Shown: positions 1-9,956 of the stretch, piece by piece
Position numbering within the stretch: position 1 is the stretch's first letter
Layout: each line of letters opens with the position of its first letter
DNA from: Acanthosepion pharaonis
Taxonomy: Eukaryota; Mollusca; Cephalopoda; Sepiida; Sepiidae
Direction: 5' to 3'
NCBI GenBank assembly: GCA_903632075.3
Contig: CAHIKZ030005436.1
Location: 751,001-815,000, forward strand
Length of the DNA stretch: 64,000 nucleotides
Notes under the pieces: generated by a model
Databases searched by the model: none
Seen by the model: the letters and a program-made list of their open reading frames with translations, nothing else
What the model was told of the DNA's origin: nothing
Translations under genes and position numbers: made by a program

Positions 1-37
1 AAGCGTGTATCATGCATGGCACAAACTGACTGATCAT
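1..37 (+). repeat. 3' tail of a tRNA-derived SINE (truncated by window edge)
   Basis: The first bases match the 3' part of the better preserved SINE copy near 55282-55318 (shared GCGTGTATCA then GCATGG and AACTGACTGATC). Only the tail is inside the window, so the tRNA-like head is presumably upstream. It abuts a LINE 3' tail. Confidence 0.45.
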
Positions 38-39
38 AT

Positions 40-365
40 TCTACAGCAATATGCAGTGGATACCATGGAGAGAATATATTGGCAGCGACAAAGTTTTAGA
101 GAAAATGGAAACTTATATTTAATATCAGAAAGAGACCATTGAAATGTCCATGACACATAATGAGGAAAGAAGTCTTGGAAAATCTGATACTCACAGGACA
201 GGTTAAAAACAAGAGGCACAGAAGAAACCAAGTTTGAGTAAATGTATGGCGCAGCAAGATTTAGGAGAGATAAAAAAAGAAAAAATTTAAGAGCTACGAA
301 CGACAGAAAATTATAAAGAGCCACTATCGTTACGTCCTGAAGGGACACGGCACACAGAAAAATAA
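40..365 (+). pseudogene. Degenerate LINE reverse-transcriptase C-terminal tail (copy 1)
   Basis: The plus strand keeps the order of landmarks seen in the best copy of this family (34180-34655): TACCATGGAG..AGAATATATTGG, GTTTTAGAGAAAATGGAAAC, ATGAGGAAAGAAGTCTTGGAAAATCTGATACTCACAGG (in pieces), GAGCTACGAACGACAG, and the 3' end CTGAAGGGACACGGCACA followed by an A-rich tract. In intact relatives this is the C-terminal part of an endonuclease-reverse transcriptase of a non-LTR retrotransposon, downstream of the catalytic YADD. Every frame has stops, so it is a dead 5'-truncated insertion. The exact clade (RTE-like or another) is not decided by this short region. Confidence 0.6.
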
Positions 366-694
366 AATATTTTCTCGCGCCGTTTGCCGTCACGCTAACA
401 AAATTATAAGAAAACTGAGGACACCAGAAAAAAACATTAAGAAATATTTACATATTATGCTAATAAAGAAGAGGGCTTTAAATAAAACTACTTGTAACTA
501 GATTTTAAGAAGACTGATTTGAAATTATAATTGAGCAACGTTGCAAGTAAATGTCGAACTACTATTCTCTCATTATGGAAAGCCATCTTTTAAGCAGACA
601 CCCTATGATATGAGAATCCACGTTCGATCAGTACTTAGAGATTACATTTCCATTGTGACGCCATTAATATCAATTTTTGTAAAAAAAAAAACAT
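366..694. other. AT-rich spacer, nothing recognised
   Basis: This stretch between two LINE tails is AT-rich with short A runs. I see no ORF, tRNA-like box, palindrome or repeat match elsewhere in the window. Confidence 0.5.
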
Positions 695-1045
695 AATTTC
701 TATTCAGACTCGTATACCATGGACCGAAAATGTGATTAAGGATGAGGTTTTGGAGAAAATAGAAGCAAAAAGAAACTCATACTAAATATCTGAAAGAGGC
801 AGTTAAAAATTTCTGGGGCTGGCAATGAAGAAGGAGTGCTTGGAAAATCTGATACCCACAGGAAAGACGGGTAGAGGAAATAAGCGTAAAACATATGTGA
901 TGTGCTTGAGTAATATGCGAGGTTTGGGAGAAATAAAAAAAAAAAACAGACAAAATATATGAAGAGTTACAAGGGACAGAAAGATGTGGAGGGTCATGAT
1001 CGCTTAAGTTCTGAAGAGACACGGCACATGAAAGAAGATGTATCC
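695..1045 (+). pseudogene. Degenerate LINE reverse-transcriptase C-terminal tail (copy 2)
   Basis: A second copy of the family seen at 40-365 and 34180-34655. Shared landmarks in order are TATACCATGGACCGAAAATG, GATGAGGTTTTGGAGAAAAT, GAAGAAGGAGTGCTTGGAAA, CTGATACCCACAGGAAAG, AAGAGTTACAAGGGACAG and the 3' end TCTGAAGAGACACGGCACAT. Both copies lie in the same orientation within 1 kb, so they could be two insertions or one duplicated insertion. Stops interrupt all frames. The product would be only the thumb/C-terminal segment of the RT. Confidence 0.6.
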
Positions 1046-1382
1046 ACTAAAATAAAATATAATTATTGTAATAAAGGAAAATGCCGGGTTAAAGTTCACT
1101 AAGTGCTTAAATTAATTTGTTTACGTCTCGGTTACGAAATAATATTTACCAGCCGAAAACCGATCTTGCAAACATTTGTAGAAATAAATTGATTTATAAG
1201 CAAGGGTGTGCAAATGAAAAGATTTGAGACTGGCAACTTCTTCCATTTCACTGAAACAGAACTTAAACATTTCTATTTCCACTTCTTTCTTTCTTTTCTC
1301 GCTGAAATCAAGTAGCGTCTCTGATATGCCAATTCCATAATAACTAGATATGAGCAGACTGAGATAGATAGATGCATATGGT

Positions 1383-1383
<1 letters not shown>

Positions 1384-1464
<81 letters not shown>
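1384..1464. repeat. (CA)n-(TA)n compound microsatellite
   Basis: About ten CA units run directly into more than 25 TA units. The same CA-to-TA arrangement occurs at 1721-1807 and, with GT, elsewhere in the window. Confidence 0.95.
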
Positions 1465-1468
<4 letters not shown>

Positions 1469-1720
1469 ATAACATCTTTGAGACTGAAACTGTGCTCTAA
1501 ATATTAAGTGTAATATTGAAATTAAACTTTAGGACTTGAGTAAAGATTCGAAACATAGTAATTTCTGCGTCGCGATGAACTCATATTTTAAAAAAAAATT
1601 ATTATTTAAGTTCTATTTCTGTATCGAGCACTGTTTTTTTAAATGAAAACATAAATACTAAAGAACTTTAGAATTAATGCAACAGTTCTTTCCTAATATA
1701 TAAATATACATACAAACATA

Positions 1721-1723
1721 CAC

Positions 1724-1807
<84 letters not shown>
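1721..1807. repeat. (CA)n-(TA)n compound microsatellite
   Basis: CA units with one CG interruption pass into an uninterrupted TA array of about 27 units. A TATC-rich direct repeat follows. Confidence 0.95.
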
Positions 1808-1814
<7 letters not shown>

Positions 1815-1835
1815 AGCAAATATATGGATCTGACT

Positions 1836-1970
1836 ATATGGCTTCTGTTAATGGCGCGTTGCTTTTCAACGTTATTTGAAGATTTAGCGTAGAGTAAATG
1901 TTTATCTATCTATCTATCTATCTAAATCTGCATATATATCACTAACTAAGTCATCTCATATCTATCTATC

Positions 1971-1978
<8 letters not shown>
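1836..1978 (+). repeat. Direct repeat, copy A (partner at 4098-4232)
   Basis: The segment starting TAATGGCGCGTTGCTTTTCA and passing through GATTTAGCGTAGAGTAAATG to AAGTCATCTCATATCTATC is nearly identical to 4098-4232. A short (TATC)n run at 1901-1924 is expanded in this copy. Both copies run into a long TA array, so the unit is a dispersed repeat whose border is the TA array. No coding potential is seen. Confidence 0.85.

Positions 1979-2022
<44 letters not shown>
1974..2022. repeat. (TA)n microsatellite
   Basis: About 24 TA units separate the direct repeat above from the PLE-like repeat below. Confidence 0.95.
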
Positions 2023-2026
<4 letters not shown>

Positions 2027-2240
2027 TTAATTAATCACACAAAAACAAAAGCAAAGGTTAATGATTTAATTGGCGAGAAATCCATCATCGCAAACAATTC
2101 AAATAATATACAAAAACCTCCGAATCCGTTATGAATGAATTGATCCTTGTTTCCATAAATTTCTGCCGTATTAGTTCTTATTTTTACTACAAGCTTTCGT
2201 CTGTTCTTACAGACATCTTCAGGTATAGAATAGATGTTGT
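2021..2240 (-). repeat. PLE-like dispersed repeat with hammerhead-like motif
   Basis: On the minus strand a CTGAAGA heptamer (2216-2222) is followed by a stem-loop with arms GTCTG/CAGAC and then GAAAG (2194-2198), the order found in hammerhead ribozyme cores. Downstream on that strand the sequence AAACAAGGATCA..CATT, GGATTTCTCGCCAATT and AATCATTAACCTTTGC matches the repeat at 33690-33830. The canonical C15.2-G16.2 pair is not formed and stem I is weak, so it is probably a decayed ribozyme. It ends in a TA array, like its relatives. Confidence 0.5.
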
Positions 2241-2545
2241 TTTTTTTTTTCTCTTAGTAATAAGAGGACAACGAAAATATATGTATTGTTGTATCCGAAA
2301 ATGCTATTGAAAATGAGTTATTGTTTTTGGAGCGCGCCAGTAGCAACGCTGAGTTTGATTTTAAATTTTTAAAGGTTGTGCGTTCATATAAATATGGTGA
2401 TGAACGAATTTTTTACTGGTAAATTTTCTGTCAAAGTGGCATGAACTATATTGTTCAATAATTACAGTAATGTCGCACTTATTATCCAAAAGTCGCACTT
2501 GGATCAGTTATTTAAATTACGATAAACGGGCAATCAATTTACAAA

Positions 2546-2790
2546 TTCATGAATTATTCACACAAAAACAAAAGCATTTCAATTATCTGTTTGGATTGGT
2601 ATTGTTTTATGTCCATCGTCTTTTTCATGTTGAATTGTATATGGTCTATGTTAATTATGTTTTATGAATATGTCCTGAAGATGGTCTATTAGACCGAAAC
2701 CTCCGACGTGGACATTAAACATTAAAACAGCATAATCGCATATTAGGATTTTTGTTTGTTTTTTCAGTATATTTTTCTTCATATATATAT
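2546..2790 (+). repeat. PLE-like dispersed repeat (family with copies at 4393-4492 and 49969-50110)
   Basis: From about 2665 the sequence carries a hammerhead-like core, then AGCATAATCGCATATTAGGA, TTTTTGTTTGTTTTTTCAGT and ATATTTTTCTTC before a TA array. The same downstream string occurs on the minus strand at 4393-4492 and 49969-50110. The upstream part (ATTCACACAAAAACAAAAGC at about 2556) also matches 2035-2055. I infer a Penelope-like pseudo-LTR or a related non-autonomous element; no ORF of an element is preserved here. Confidence 0.5.
2670..2715 (+). ncRNA. Hammerhead ribozyme-like motif, probably inactive (GUG triplet)
   Basis: Stem I is ATGTC (2670-2674) pairing with GACAT (2711-2715). 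The core CTGAAGA is at 2675-2681. Stem II is GGTC/GACC (2683-2686, 2692-2695) with a 5-nt loop and one extra T at its base. GAAAC is at 2696-2700, followed by a 7-nt loop and the triplet GTG (2708-2710), where an active hammerhead needs NUH (usually GUC). The layout is a type I hammerhead with a minimal stem III, as described for Penelope-like elements. The G at the cleavage position suggests it does not cleave. The fold was inspected by eye. Confidence 0.55.
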
Positions 2791-2849
2791 ATACGCCAGA
2801 GTAAACAAACAGTAAACTAATAAATCCGTTGGTATATATTATAAAGGAC

Positions 2850-3085
2850 GTAGGCGATCATGGCTCTCCACTTCACCCTATAGCGTGTAGTTCTCAAGAC
2901 CAGATCACAGAAATAATAAATGAAATCTACAATAATGGGGATATACCGATGATCTCGGCAGATCTATTTTCATAGCACTGCCTAAGTAACCAGGTGCAAA
3001 CGAATGTGAACTCTACTGAACTATCAGAATAAAATCCAGTATCAACTCATATGCTTATTTCGACAGACGAAATTATAATTCATCA
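2850..3085 (+). pseudogene. LINE reverse-transcriptase fragment (upstream of the catalytic motif)
   Basis: One plus-strand frame reads about as EIINEIYNNGDIP, then LPK, PGANECELY and IRIKSSINSYAYFD, interrupted by stops. It resembles the N-terminal fingers of non-LTR RTs (the segment 'xxIYxxGxxPxxxxxxxxxPIPKxPGAxxCxxYRTIxL'). The YADD and later domains are missing, so it is a short dead fragment. No neighbouring piece continues it in frame. Confidence 0.5.
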
Positions 3086-3133
3086 GTCTTATTCAACCCC
3101 ATTATAGACTGAGTTCGTGCCGGAAACAGAAAT

Positions 3134-3171
3134 TTAACTGTGAAAGCTAAAAAATTAGCTTTCACAGTTAA
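3134..3171. repeat. Perfect 17-bp-arm hairpin
   Basis: Left arm 3134-3150 (TTAACTGTGAAAGCTAA) and right arm 3155-3171 are exact reverse complements with a 4-nt A loop. One arm sequence (TTAGCTTTCACAGTTAAAT-like) also occurs at about 50936-50955 next to a shared 'ACGAACTCAG' string, so one half is part of a dispersed repeat. Confidence 0.85.
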
Positions 3172-3474
3172 AACTAAAACGTCGTAAAACTAAAACAGAA
3201 TGTATCTATTTCAATGTTGTCAGTTAGACGAGAGACATTAGAGAGACATATATTCAGGGGAGGATGTAAGGTGACATTTAAAAAATAAGATATAATTAAA
3301 TAAGTTATATTTAAAAGTAAGTCATATTTAAATAATTTATATTTAAAAATAAGTTACATTTAATAAAAATAAATCGGTTATATTTAAAAATAAAAATATA
3401 AAGAAATAAAATAAAAAGTTATATTTAATAAGTTGTCTAAAAACAAGGTGATTTTCGATTTTATTATGCATTAA
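3172..3474. other. AT-rich DNA with a short internal ATTTAAAAATAAG repetition
   Basis: Between about 3280 and 3430 the sequence repeats variants of TATATTTAAAAATAAGTTA several times. It looks like local slippage or a degenerate minisatellite. No gene is visible. Confidence 0.55.
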
Positions 3475-3522
3475 TATATATATATATATATATAGATAGA
3501 TAGATAGATAGATAGATAGATT
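3475..3522. repeat. (TA)n-(GATA)n microsatellite
   Basis: A short TA array is followed by about seven GATA units. Confidence 0.9.
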
Positions 3523-4097
3523 GTTGTAAGTAGATTGAAATAGAAGCAGATCAGAGAACAAGTAGAATTATAATAGAGATAAATGCAATTAACATTAGTT
3601 TAATAGCTACATGTCTTTCTTTGTACTGTAATTGTCCGTCAGCGAGTGACATACAGGATTATATTCCGATATATGGAGAAGTAATCGGAGACAAATATAG
3701 TAAATCTAATATAACCTAACGCAAGTGCAGTTATATGGCCACAGGGCTTTTAGCGAAAGAGTGAGTTTAATCATACGAGATCATAAGAAAAACGAATAAA
3801 TGTTTGCAATTTAAAGTACTGCGTTTTGGTTCAGTCGAGATTATTAACATTATCATTATTATCGTATTATTATTTTACTTATGTTGCATCTTTACACTTA
3901 CTAGAGATTTATGCTTTCCTAATCCGTCCATTAAAATAATTTTGCTTTGGACAGTTACTTATTATTTTCCGTTCTTGTCTTTAATCCTTTTGATCGTCTC
4001 AAAAGTCAGCGACATGATTCTGTTGGCGTCGGTAGGAAAGGTTTCGGATATCTAAGTATTAACGATGCAACAATTTTGATTTACTTTCATATATCTT
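3523..4097. other. AT-rich DNA, nothing recognised
   Basis: No coding homology, tRNA-like boxes or palindromes were found. Hydrophobic open frames in 3804-4055 are low-complexity and not supported. Confidence 0.45.

Positions 4098-4492
<395 letters not shown>

Positions 4493-4526
<34 letters not shown>
4493..4526. repeat. (TA)n microsatellite
   Basis: About 17 TA units, followed by a CT-rich tract (about 4558-4582). Confidence 0.9.
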
Positions 4527-4529
<3 letters not shown>

Positions 4530-4684
4530 TATATCTATCTGTTTCTCTCAAACTGCTCATCTCTCTCTCTCTCTCTTTCTCTCTATCCCAATATGGGTAT
4601 ATATCCTATCCCACTTGCTTTACTCATATTTCTCTATCTGCTGATATATGTCAATATCTATTCATCTGACTGCTAATATCTATG

Positions 4685-4685
<1 letters not shown>

Positions 4686-4778
<93 letters not shown>
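4686..4778. repeat. (TA)n-(GA)n compound microsatellite
   Basis: About 30 TA units run directly into about 15 GA units. Confidence 0.95.
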
Positions 4779-4779
<1 letters not shown>

Positions 4780-4880
4780 ACTCAATTTTGACGTTTACAG
4801 AAAGGCTTCAAACAAAAAATGATCTGATCAGTTTGTACTCAAACCACTCTTCAAAAATTAAATCTGTAATTATTAGAAAT

Positions 4881-4909
4881 ATATATATATATACACACAT
4901 ACATATATT

Positions 4910-4970
<61 letters not shown>

Positions 4971-4980
4971 TACATATATT

Positions 4981-5015
<35 letters not shown>

Positions 5016-5034
5016 ATATAGTGTGTGTGTGTGT
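4881..5034. repeat. (TA)n array with CA/GT blocks
   Basis: TA arrays interrupted by CACACATACATATAT twice and closed by (GT)n at about 5021-5034. Confidence 0.95.
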
Positions 5035-5452
5035 TTGATTGTGCCTGTGTGTGTGTATCCAAGCAACTCGTCTGTTCCCCCTGGTCCGATTTCAATGATT
5101 CATAGCTCATTCAAAAGCACTAGAAAAGTTAAGCAATTTTCGTTAGGTCAGATTCAGGGCTGCAAGATTATGCGAGGTTAAAATATATATTTTAATATAT
5201 TATACTAGCTATTATCGTTGCTTTCATGGTTTATGTAGAATAACTCTTGATTTCCTTTTGTATCTCTAATAGCAATGCACGTATTATTATAAACTAGCTT
5301 AAAAACTGCCGTATTTAAGTTAGCTCATGTGGAGGAGTCTTGGTTTGGCCATCATTACATAGAAATGGAAGATTAGATGCGATAGGCATCGATAAACTAC
5401 AGAAGACCTCAAAATTGATCTATACATATATACATAACGAAATATATAAATA
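5035..5452. other. AT-rich spacer, nothing recognised
   Basis: No ORF, tRNA-like box or repeat match to other parts of the window was seen. Confidence 0.45.
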
Positions 5453-5546
5453 TTAGGTTGGTGCAAAAATAATGACGTAATAATGTCGTTTTTGGCGTTA
5501 CGTCAAAAAACGACATTATTACGTCATTATTTTTGCACCAACCTAA
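5453..5546. mobile_element. Perfect palindromic mariner MITE (MADE1-like ends)
   Basis: The element is 94 bp: a 41-bp left arm (5453-5493), a 12-nt centre (5494-5505) and a 41-bp right arm (5506-5546) that is an exact reverse complement. It is flanked on both sides by TA (5451-5452 and 5547-5548), the expected mariner target duplication. The ends TTAGGTTGGTGCAAAA match the well-known terminal repeat of Hsmar1/MADE1-type mariners. It has no coding capacity and would need a transposase in trans. Absence of any mismatch between arms suggests a recent insertion or recent gene conversion. Confidence 0.92.
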
Positions 5547-5738
5547 TACATATACATATGAATTCACGGTCAATTTTAGATATAGCTCACACTTTAACTT
5601 ACAAAATGGGTAGTAATATTTTTCAACGAAAATGCAATGATATTGTAGGTTTAGATTCTTATTACTCATATGATTTGCTAGTCTTTCTATGTGTTTTTAT
5701 TCATATACATATATGTTTGTGTTTTATATATATATATT

Positions 5739-5801
<63 letters not shown>

Positions 5802-6249
5802 TTGTATTTGTTTGTATATATATTTATATATTATATATTTGTGTATACATGTGTATATGTATGGCTAAAATGTATGCGCTTGTTGATATATATGCATATA
5901 TATGTGTGTGTATATATATATGTATATCTTAGCATTTTTAAATGGTTTAATGGCGCTAACTCTAATCTACATATGTTTGACAGCGATTAAATTTAGAATA
6001 GCTTGTTGACTTGATATTTAACACTTGTGATTCGTAATTTATTAATTTTGAATGTGCTCTGAATTCTAATTGTAACTATGTGTTTTAGTAAGTAGGTATG
6101 TTTCAACTTCTGCTTATATGTTCATATACACTTAGGTACTTGAATTTGCGCATGTGTTGGTTTATTTGTGTGTTATTATATGAGAGAGTGCAGGTTGATA
6201 TCTTTGCATTTATATCTGTGTGTACGTGTATATATGTTTATACGTATGC

Positions 6250-6252
<3 letters not shown>
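5547..6252. other. TA/GT-rich DNA with microsatellite 5733-5801, no gene
   Basis: A (TA)n-(GT)n compound array lies at 5733-5801 and several TATATGTGTG-like blocks follow. Open frames here are repeats of Tyr, Ile, Cys and Val and are not credible. Confidence 0.6.

Positions 6253-6300
<48 letters not shown>
6253..6300. repeat. (TA)n microsatellite
   Basis: About 24 TA units directly abut the left end of the Tc1-like element. Confidence 0.95.
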
Positions 6301-6301
<1 letters not shown>

Positions 6302-7735
6302 CCCTGGTCAAAATCTTAAGATTAGATACTAAAGGCCAAAAAATATAAAATATTGTTACTTTTATCAAAATATATTTGCGAAATATTTACATTTAATTAG
6401 AAAATGTAGTTTATCAACAAACAAGTGAAAATGTTAAACTTTTAATTGATTAATTTAAACAAACATTGAAAAAATGATTTTTGGGTTGGACATAAAGATA
6501 AGACCATGTGTGAAAAAGACAAATTACTGGACAAAAAATTTAGAACTAGTCAAATAGCTTGAGGCGTGTACGCATGTACGTAGCTCATTTCCAGTGTTAA
6601 ATTTCAGATTTTACAATGGCTAATTGTAAAATTTTAACAAATTTCGAACAGGGCATGATTGTTGAACTTCAAAGAGGTGGAATTTCGCAACGAGCCATTG
6701 GAAATGAAAATGGCTGTAGCAGAAATGTCTTTGCTAACTTTAACTTTTAGCTTTTAACTAAATTAAAAATCCAGATGCATATGCTTCTAAAATATCAATG
6801 GTTGCCTCAGTAAAATGTCACCATCTCTAGACAGACGAGAGGTTAAGAGAGACAACAAATCCGATAAAAGCAAATGCAGATGCTGAATGCAGCTTTCTAA
6901 AAATTCAACAGCATTTAAATAAGAAAAGGTTTAAGAACTGGAAAGGGCTGCAGAGACCTCGCCTTCTTCTTCACCATAAAACCTGCCGTTTACAATTTGC
7001 TTCAGATTATTAAAGTTGGGATGTGGATAATTGGAAGAAAGTGTTGTTTTCAGACGAGAAAAAATTTAATCTTGATGGCCCAGGCGGTTTTCAGCTTTAC
7101 TGGCATGCAAAAGATGTCACAAAAGAAATTTTCTCAACACAACAGAGTGGAAGTGGATCAATTATGATCTGGGGTTCATTATCGTACAATGGAACTCTTG
7201 AGTTACAGGAGATAAAAGGTCGTAAAACATCTGCTAATTACAGTTACATGTTAAGAAAGACATCGCTAATTACTGAAGGCCCTCATCTATGTGAAGAAAA
7301 CTGGATTTTCCAGAAGGACAATTCTGCAATCCACAACGCTCTCCATATCGAAAATGTTTGGGGGTGGATGGCAGAGGATGTTTATAAACATGGATCGCAA
7401 TTTGAAATTGTGAATGCTCTTCGTGCTGGAAGCACCTACATGCAGAAGTTATTAATGAGTATGCCAAAGCGAATTTTCGAAGTAATTCGCAAAAATGAAG
7501 GCTATACTGAGAATCAAATTGACGTTGCGGTTTATTTGTTCTGTAGCTATGATCATTTGTGAAGATAAAATCATATGAAGTGGGGAAAATATAGGACAAC
7601 GAATCAGACATATGGGAGGAAATTAAAACCACCTTAGCGAAAACGGAACAAATTGATATAACAAATTTAATAAAATCCATGAATAACAGATTACTGGCAG
7701 CTATTGAGAAAAGGGGTCATTATATCGAGTAAAGG
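6301..7735 (+). pseudogene. Tc1-like transposase relic
   Basis: The element begins beside a TA array with GCCCTGGTCAAAATCTTAAG, a Tc1-like terminal repeat; I could not find its right partner. An ATG at 6616 opens a frame reading MANCKILTNFEQGMIVELQR with a helix-turn-helix-like stretch (GGISQRAIG), which soon breaks. At 7023-7562 the catalytic domain is readable: FSDEKKFNLDGP (first Asp), SIMIWGSLSYNG, WIFQKDNSAIHN (second Asp) and IENVWGWM (Glu). Only about 10 residues separate the second Asp from the Glu, versus about 34-37 in the family, so an internal deletion has removed the middle of the DDE fold. After the usual C-terminal motif (SMPKRIFEVIRKNEG) a second C-terminus-like frame (SMNNRLLAAIEKRGHYIE) ends at about 7731. 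Confidence 0.85.
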
Positions 7736-8345
7736 CTTCAAAGTTTTATCATAGATGTTTGTTACTAGTTCTGTTATAGCTGTTGATCTATCGCTGATGA
7801 TTCCATTACCTTGTTATTGAAGCAAAAAGTAATCTTCTGATTTTACATAATAACTTCATACTGCAGTTGTTATAATAAATAAATTAACTTTAATAAAACA
7901 TGTTGAAACTACCTTAACATTTAACACAATCTGTATTGTATTCATTTCAAATTTGACAAATCCATAAAAAGGAACATATTGGGTTTTAAAATTAAATACA
8001 CATAAACTAGGGTTGAATAGGGACTTGGGTGTTTTAAATCTTTATAAATATTTCAATAGTTAAGCAATTTTTTTTAGATATAGTTAAAAAAAAAATTTTT
8101 TTAAACAACATTAAAAATATTTATGACAGTTAGATTTAAGTTAGGAATATCCGAACAGTGACGTTCCATATCACGTGACGTCCGCGTCTCGCGAAGGACG
8201 CTACTTGCTAACAAACTGTAATTTTAATTTATTTGTAACAAACAGTTATTTCCGATGAAAGATTGAGGACAATTTGAAATATCAAATATATATATAAATA
8301 AATAAATACTTTCATAAAATAAAACATTATTATTTTTTAATTTTA
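7736..8345. other. AT-rich DNA, nothing recognised
   Basis: This includes the probable 3' flank or right arm of the Tc1-like element, but no terminal repeat was found. No coding potential is visible. Confidence 0.45.
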
Positions 8346-8346
8346 A

Positions 8347-8349
<3 letters not shown>

Positions 8350-8413
<64 letters not shown>

Positions 8414-8470
8414 ATCTATCTATATCTATCCAATCTGCTGGTATCTATCTATCTATCTATGTATCTCTCC

Positions 8471-8522
<52 letters not shown>
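8350..8522. repeat. (TA)n, (TATC)n and (CT)n arrays
   Basis: TA array at about 8350-8410, TATC units to about 8460, a short CT run, then TA again to about 8522. It forms the left border of the inverted-dimer repeat. Confidence 0.95.
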
Positions 8523-8528
<6 letters not shown>

Positions 8529-8921
8529 AATATGTTGTAGTGGTTCCAACGAGAGAAAAGTATGTATATTAAAAAGAAGAGAGGTGCCGCAAACGTTTTT
8601 GGTTGTAATACACGCACGATAACTACTCGCTGGACAAACCTTAATTGTTTTATGACCCTTCGCGCAGAACTCTTCATTGACAATTCTAGAAAGAAAATTC
8701 GGATTACCAACACACAAACAGAGAATGTCTCATATCGAGAATATTTCACATTGAACATGAAGAAAAATTAATTATTTTTAATAATATGTAGAAATCTCCA
8801 CTTTTACCTGAAGACGGTCGCGAAACCAGAAACACGTGTCGTAAAATTATGTAAAACAAAACATAATATTTTTTCTAAATAAATCCATATTACAACCAAA
8901 AACGTTTGCGGCACCTCTCTT

Positions 8922-8932
<11 letters not shown>
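8523..8932 (+). mobile_element. Inverted-dimer repeat with hammerhead ribozyme, copy 1
   Basis: The left end (GAGGTGCCGCAAACGTTTTT and GGTTGTAAT, about 8580-8609) is the reverse complement of the right end (ATTACAACC and AAAAACGTTTGCGGCACCTC, about 8891-8920). The interior is unique and carries a hammerhead at 8802-8846. Compared with 23009-23424 the left part here is a short minus-oriented copy of the 3' region and the rest is a longer plus-oriented copy, so the whole is a truncated inverted dimer. TA arrays border both sides. No ORF is credible. The architecture fits a Penelope-like pseudo-LTR pair, which is inference. Confidence 0.7.
8802..8846 (+). ncRNA. Hammerhead ribozyme (type I, minimal stem III), near-canonical
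   Basis: Stem I is TTTTAC (8802-8807) pairing with GTAAAA (8841-8846). CTGAAGA is at 8808-8814. Stem II is GGTC/AACC around GCGA, with one C-A mismatch (perfect GGTC/GACC in the copy at 23142-23187). GAAAC is at 8829-8833, the loop ACGT at 8834-8837, and the cleavage triplet GTC at 8838-8840. Cleavage would follow C8840. All universally required core bases are present; the closing pair of stem II is C-A, which may lower activity. Self-cleaving hammerheads of this short-stem-III kind are known from Penelope-like elements and often work better as dimers. Confidence 0.7.

Positions 8933-8969
<37 letters not shown>
8933..8969. repeat. (TA)n microsatellite
   Basis: Right border of the inverted-dimer repeat. 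Confidence 0.95.
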
Positions 8970-8974
<5 letters not shown>

Positions 8975-9177
8975 TCGTAGATATATTGGAATAATTATTT
9001 CCATGTCTTTCTCATCCGATTCATAATTTGATAGATTTTATAGGTATAAAAAAGTAGCACCGACTCCCACAAACTTCCGGCAATTTTCGGGCGGGTTCTG
9101 TCTTTTCTTCTTCATCCTCTTTTATTTGAATGTTGCCTTCTCGTTAGTTGGGAGGGAAGTATACAAAGAAAAAAGTT

Positions 9178-9216
<39 letters not shown>

Positions 9217-9956
9217 GAATGGGAAGAGAAAAAGAGAAAAGTGTTTTAAATAAAAGCATTTTTTTAATTTTAACATTGAATATTTTTTGTGTTTATAGAT
9301 TTTATTATAATTAATATAATATATTGCTTACAATCTTGCTATATTTACCTGTCATGCACGTGTACGAATATTCACTGCGCAAAACTTTCCACGATATTAG
9401 GGAACTCTGAGAAGAGTCTTTGAAATTTACTTGTTCTTTTATTGAATGTGTATTCTCTGAATTCTAGTTCGTCATTTATAAGCCTCAAAAATGCGACAAG
9501 TTGATAAACTGGTTTCACATGAACGTACGAGGATTTAACATGGTTCATATTTTCTATATATATTTGTCTTCTCCACTGGAAAAAAATAATTTTGTAAGAA
9601 GATAATCATTGGTGATTGAAAATAGATTTATAATGAGAATTGAAAAAGGAAGGAACAGCTTGCAAAATTCTAGATGGCCTTCAGCATCAAAATCTAAACT
9701 CAATCTTCTTAGGAAATGGTCCTTTTCAGTGTCTGGAATAAATCAAAAAGAATTCATAATTACAAATTTACATTTTTAAATTCTCATTCTCTACCCTATG
9801 TTTTTAAATCTTTCTCGATCTTTTTTTGTTTGTCGTTCGTGTGTAGCTCGATACAAATAGTTCTGGTTAATTGAATATGTCACTACGTTTACTTGCAGAA
9901 AACGTACGGGTGGATGTTGTAATTGATTCAACATAATCCTTCCACTTCATGTTGGA
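8970..9956. other. Anonymous DNA with a (GA)n tract at 9176-9220
   Basis: A GA microsatellite lies at about 9176-9220. The rest is AT-rich with no recognisable ORF, SINE or palindrome. Confidence 0.5.

Noticed and set aside
5691..5990. Cys/Val/Tyr-rich plus-strand frame near 5.7 kb
   Set aside because: It translates TA/GT repeats.
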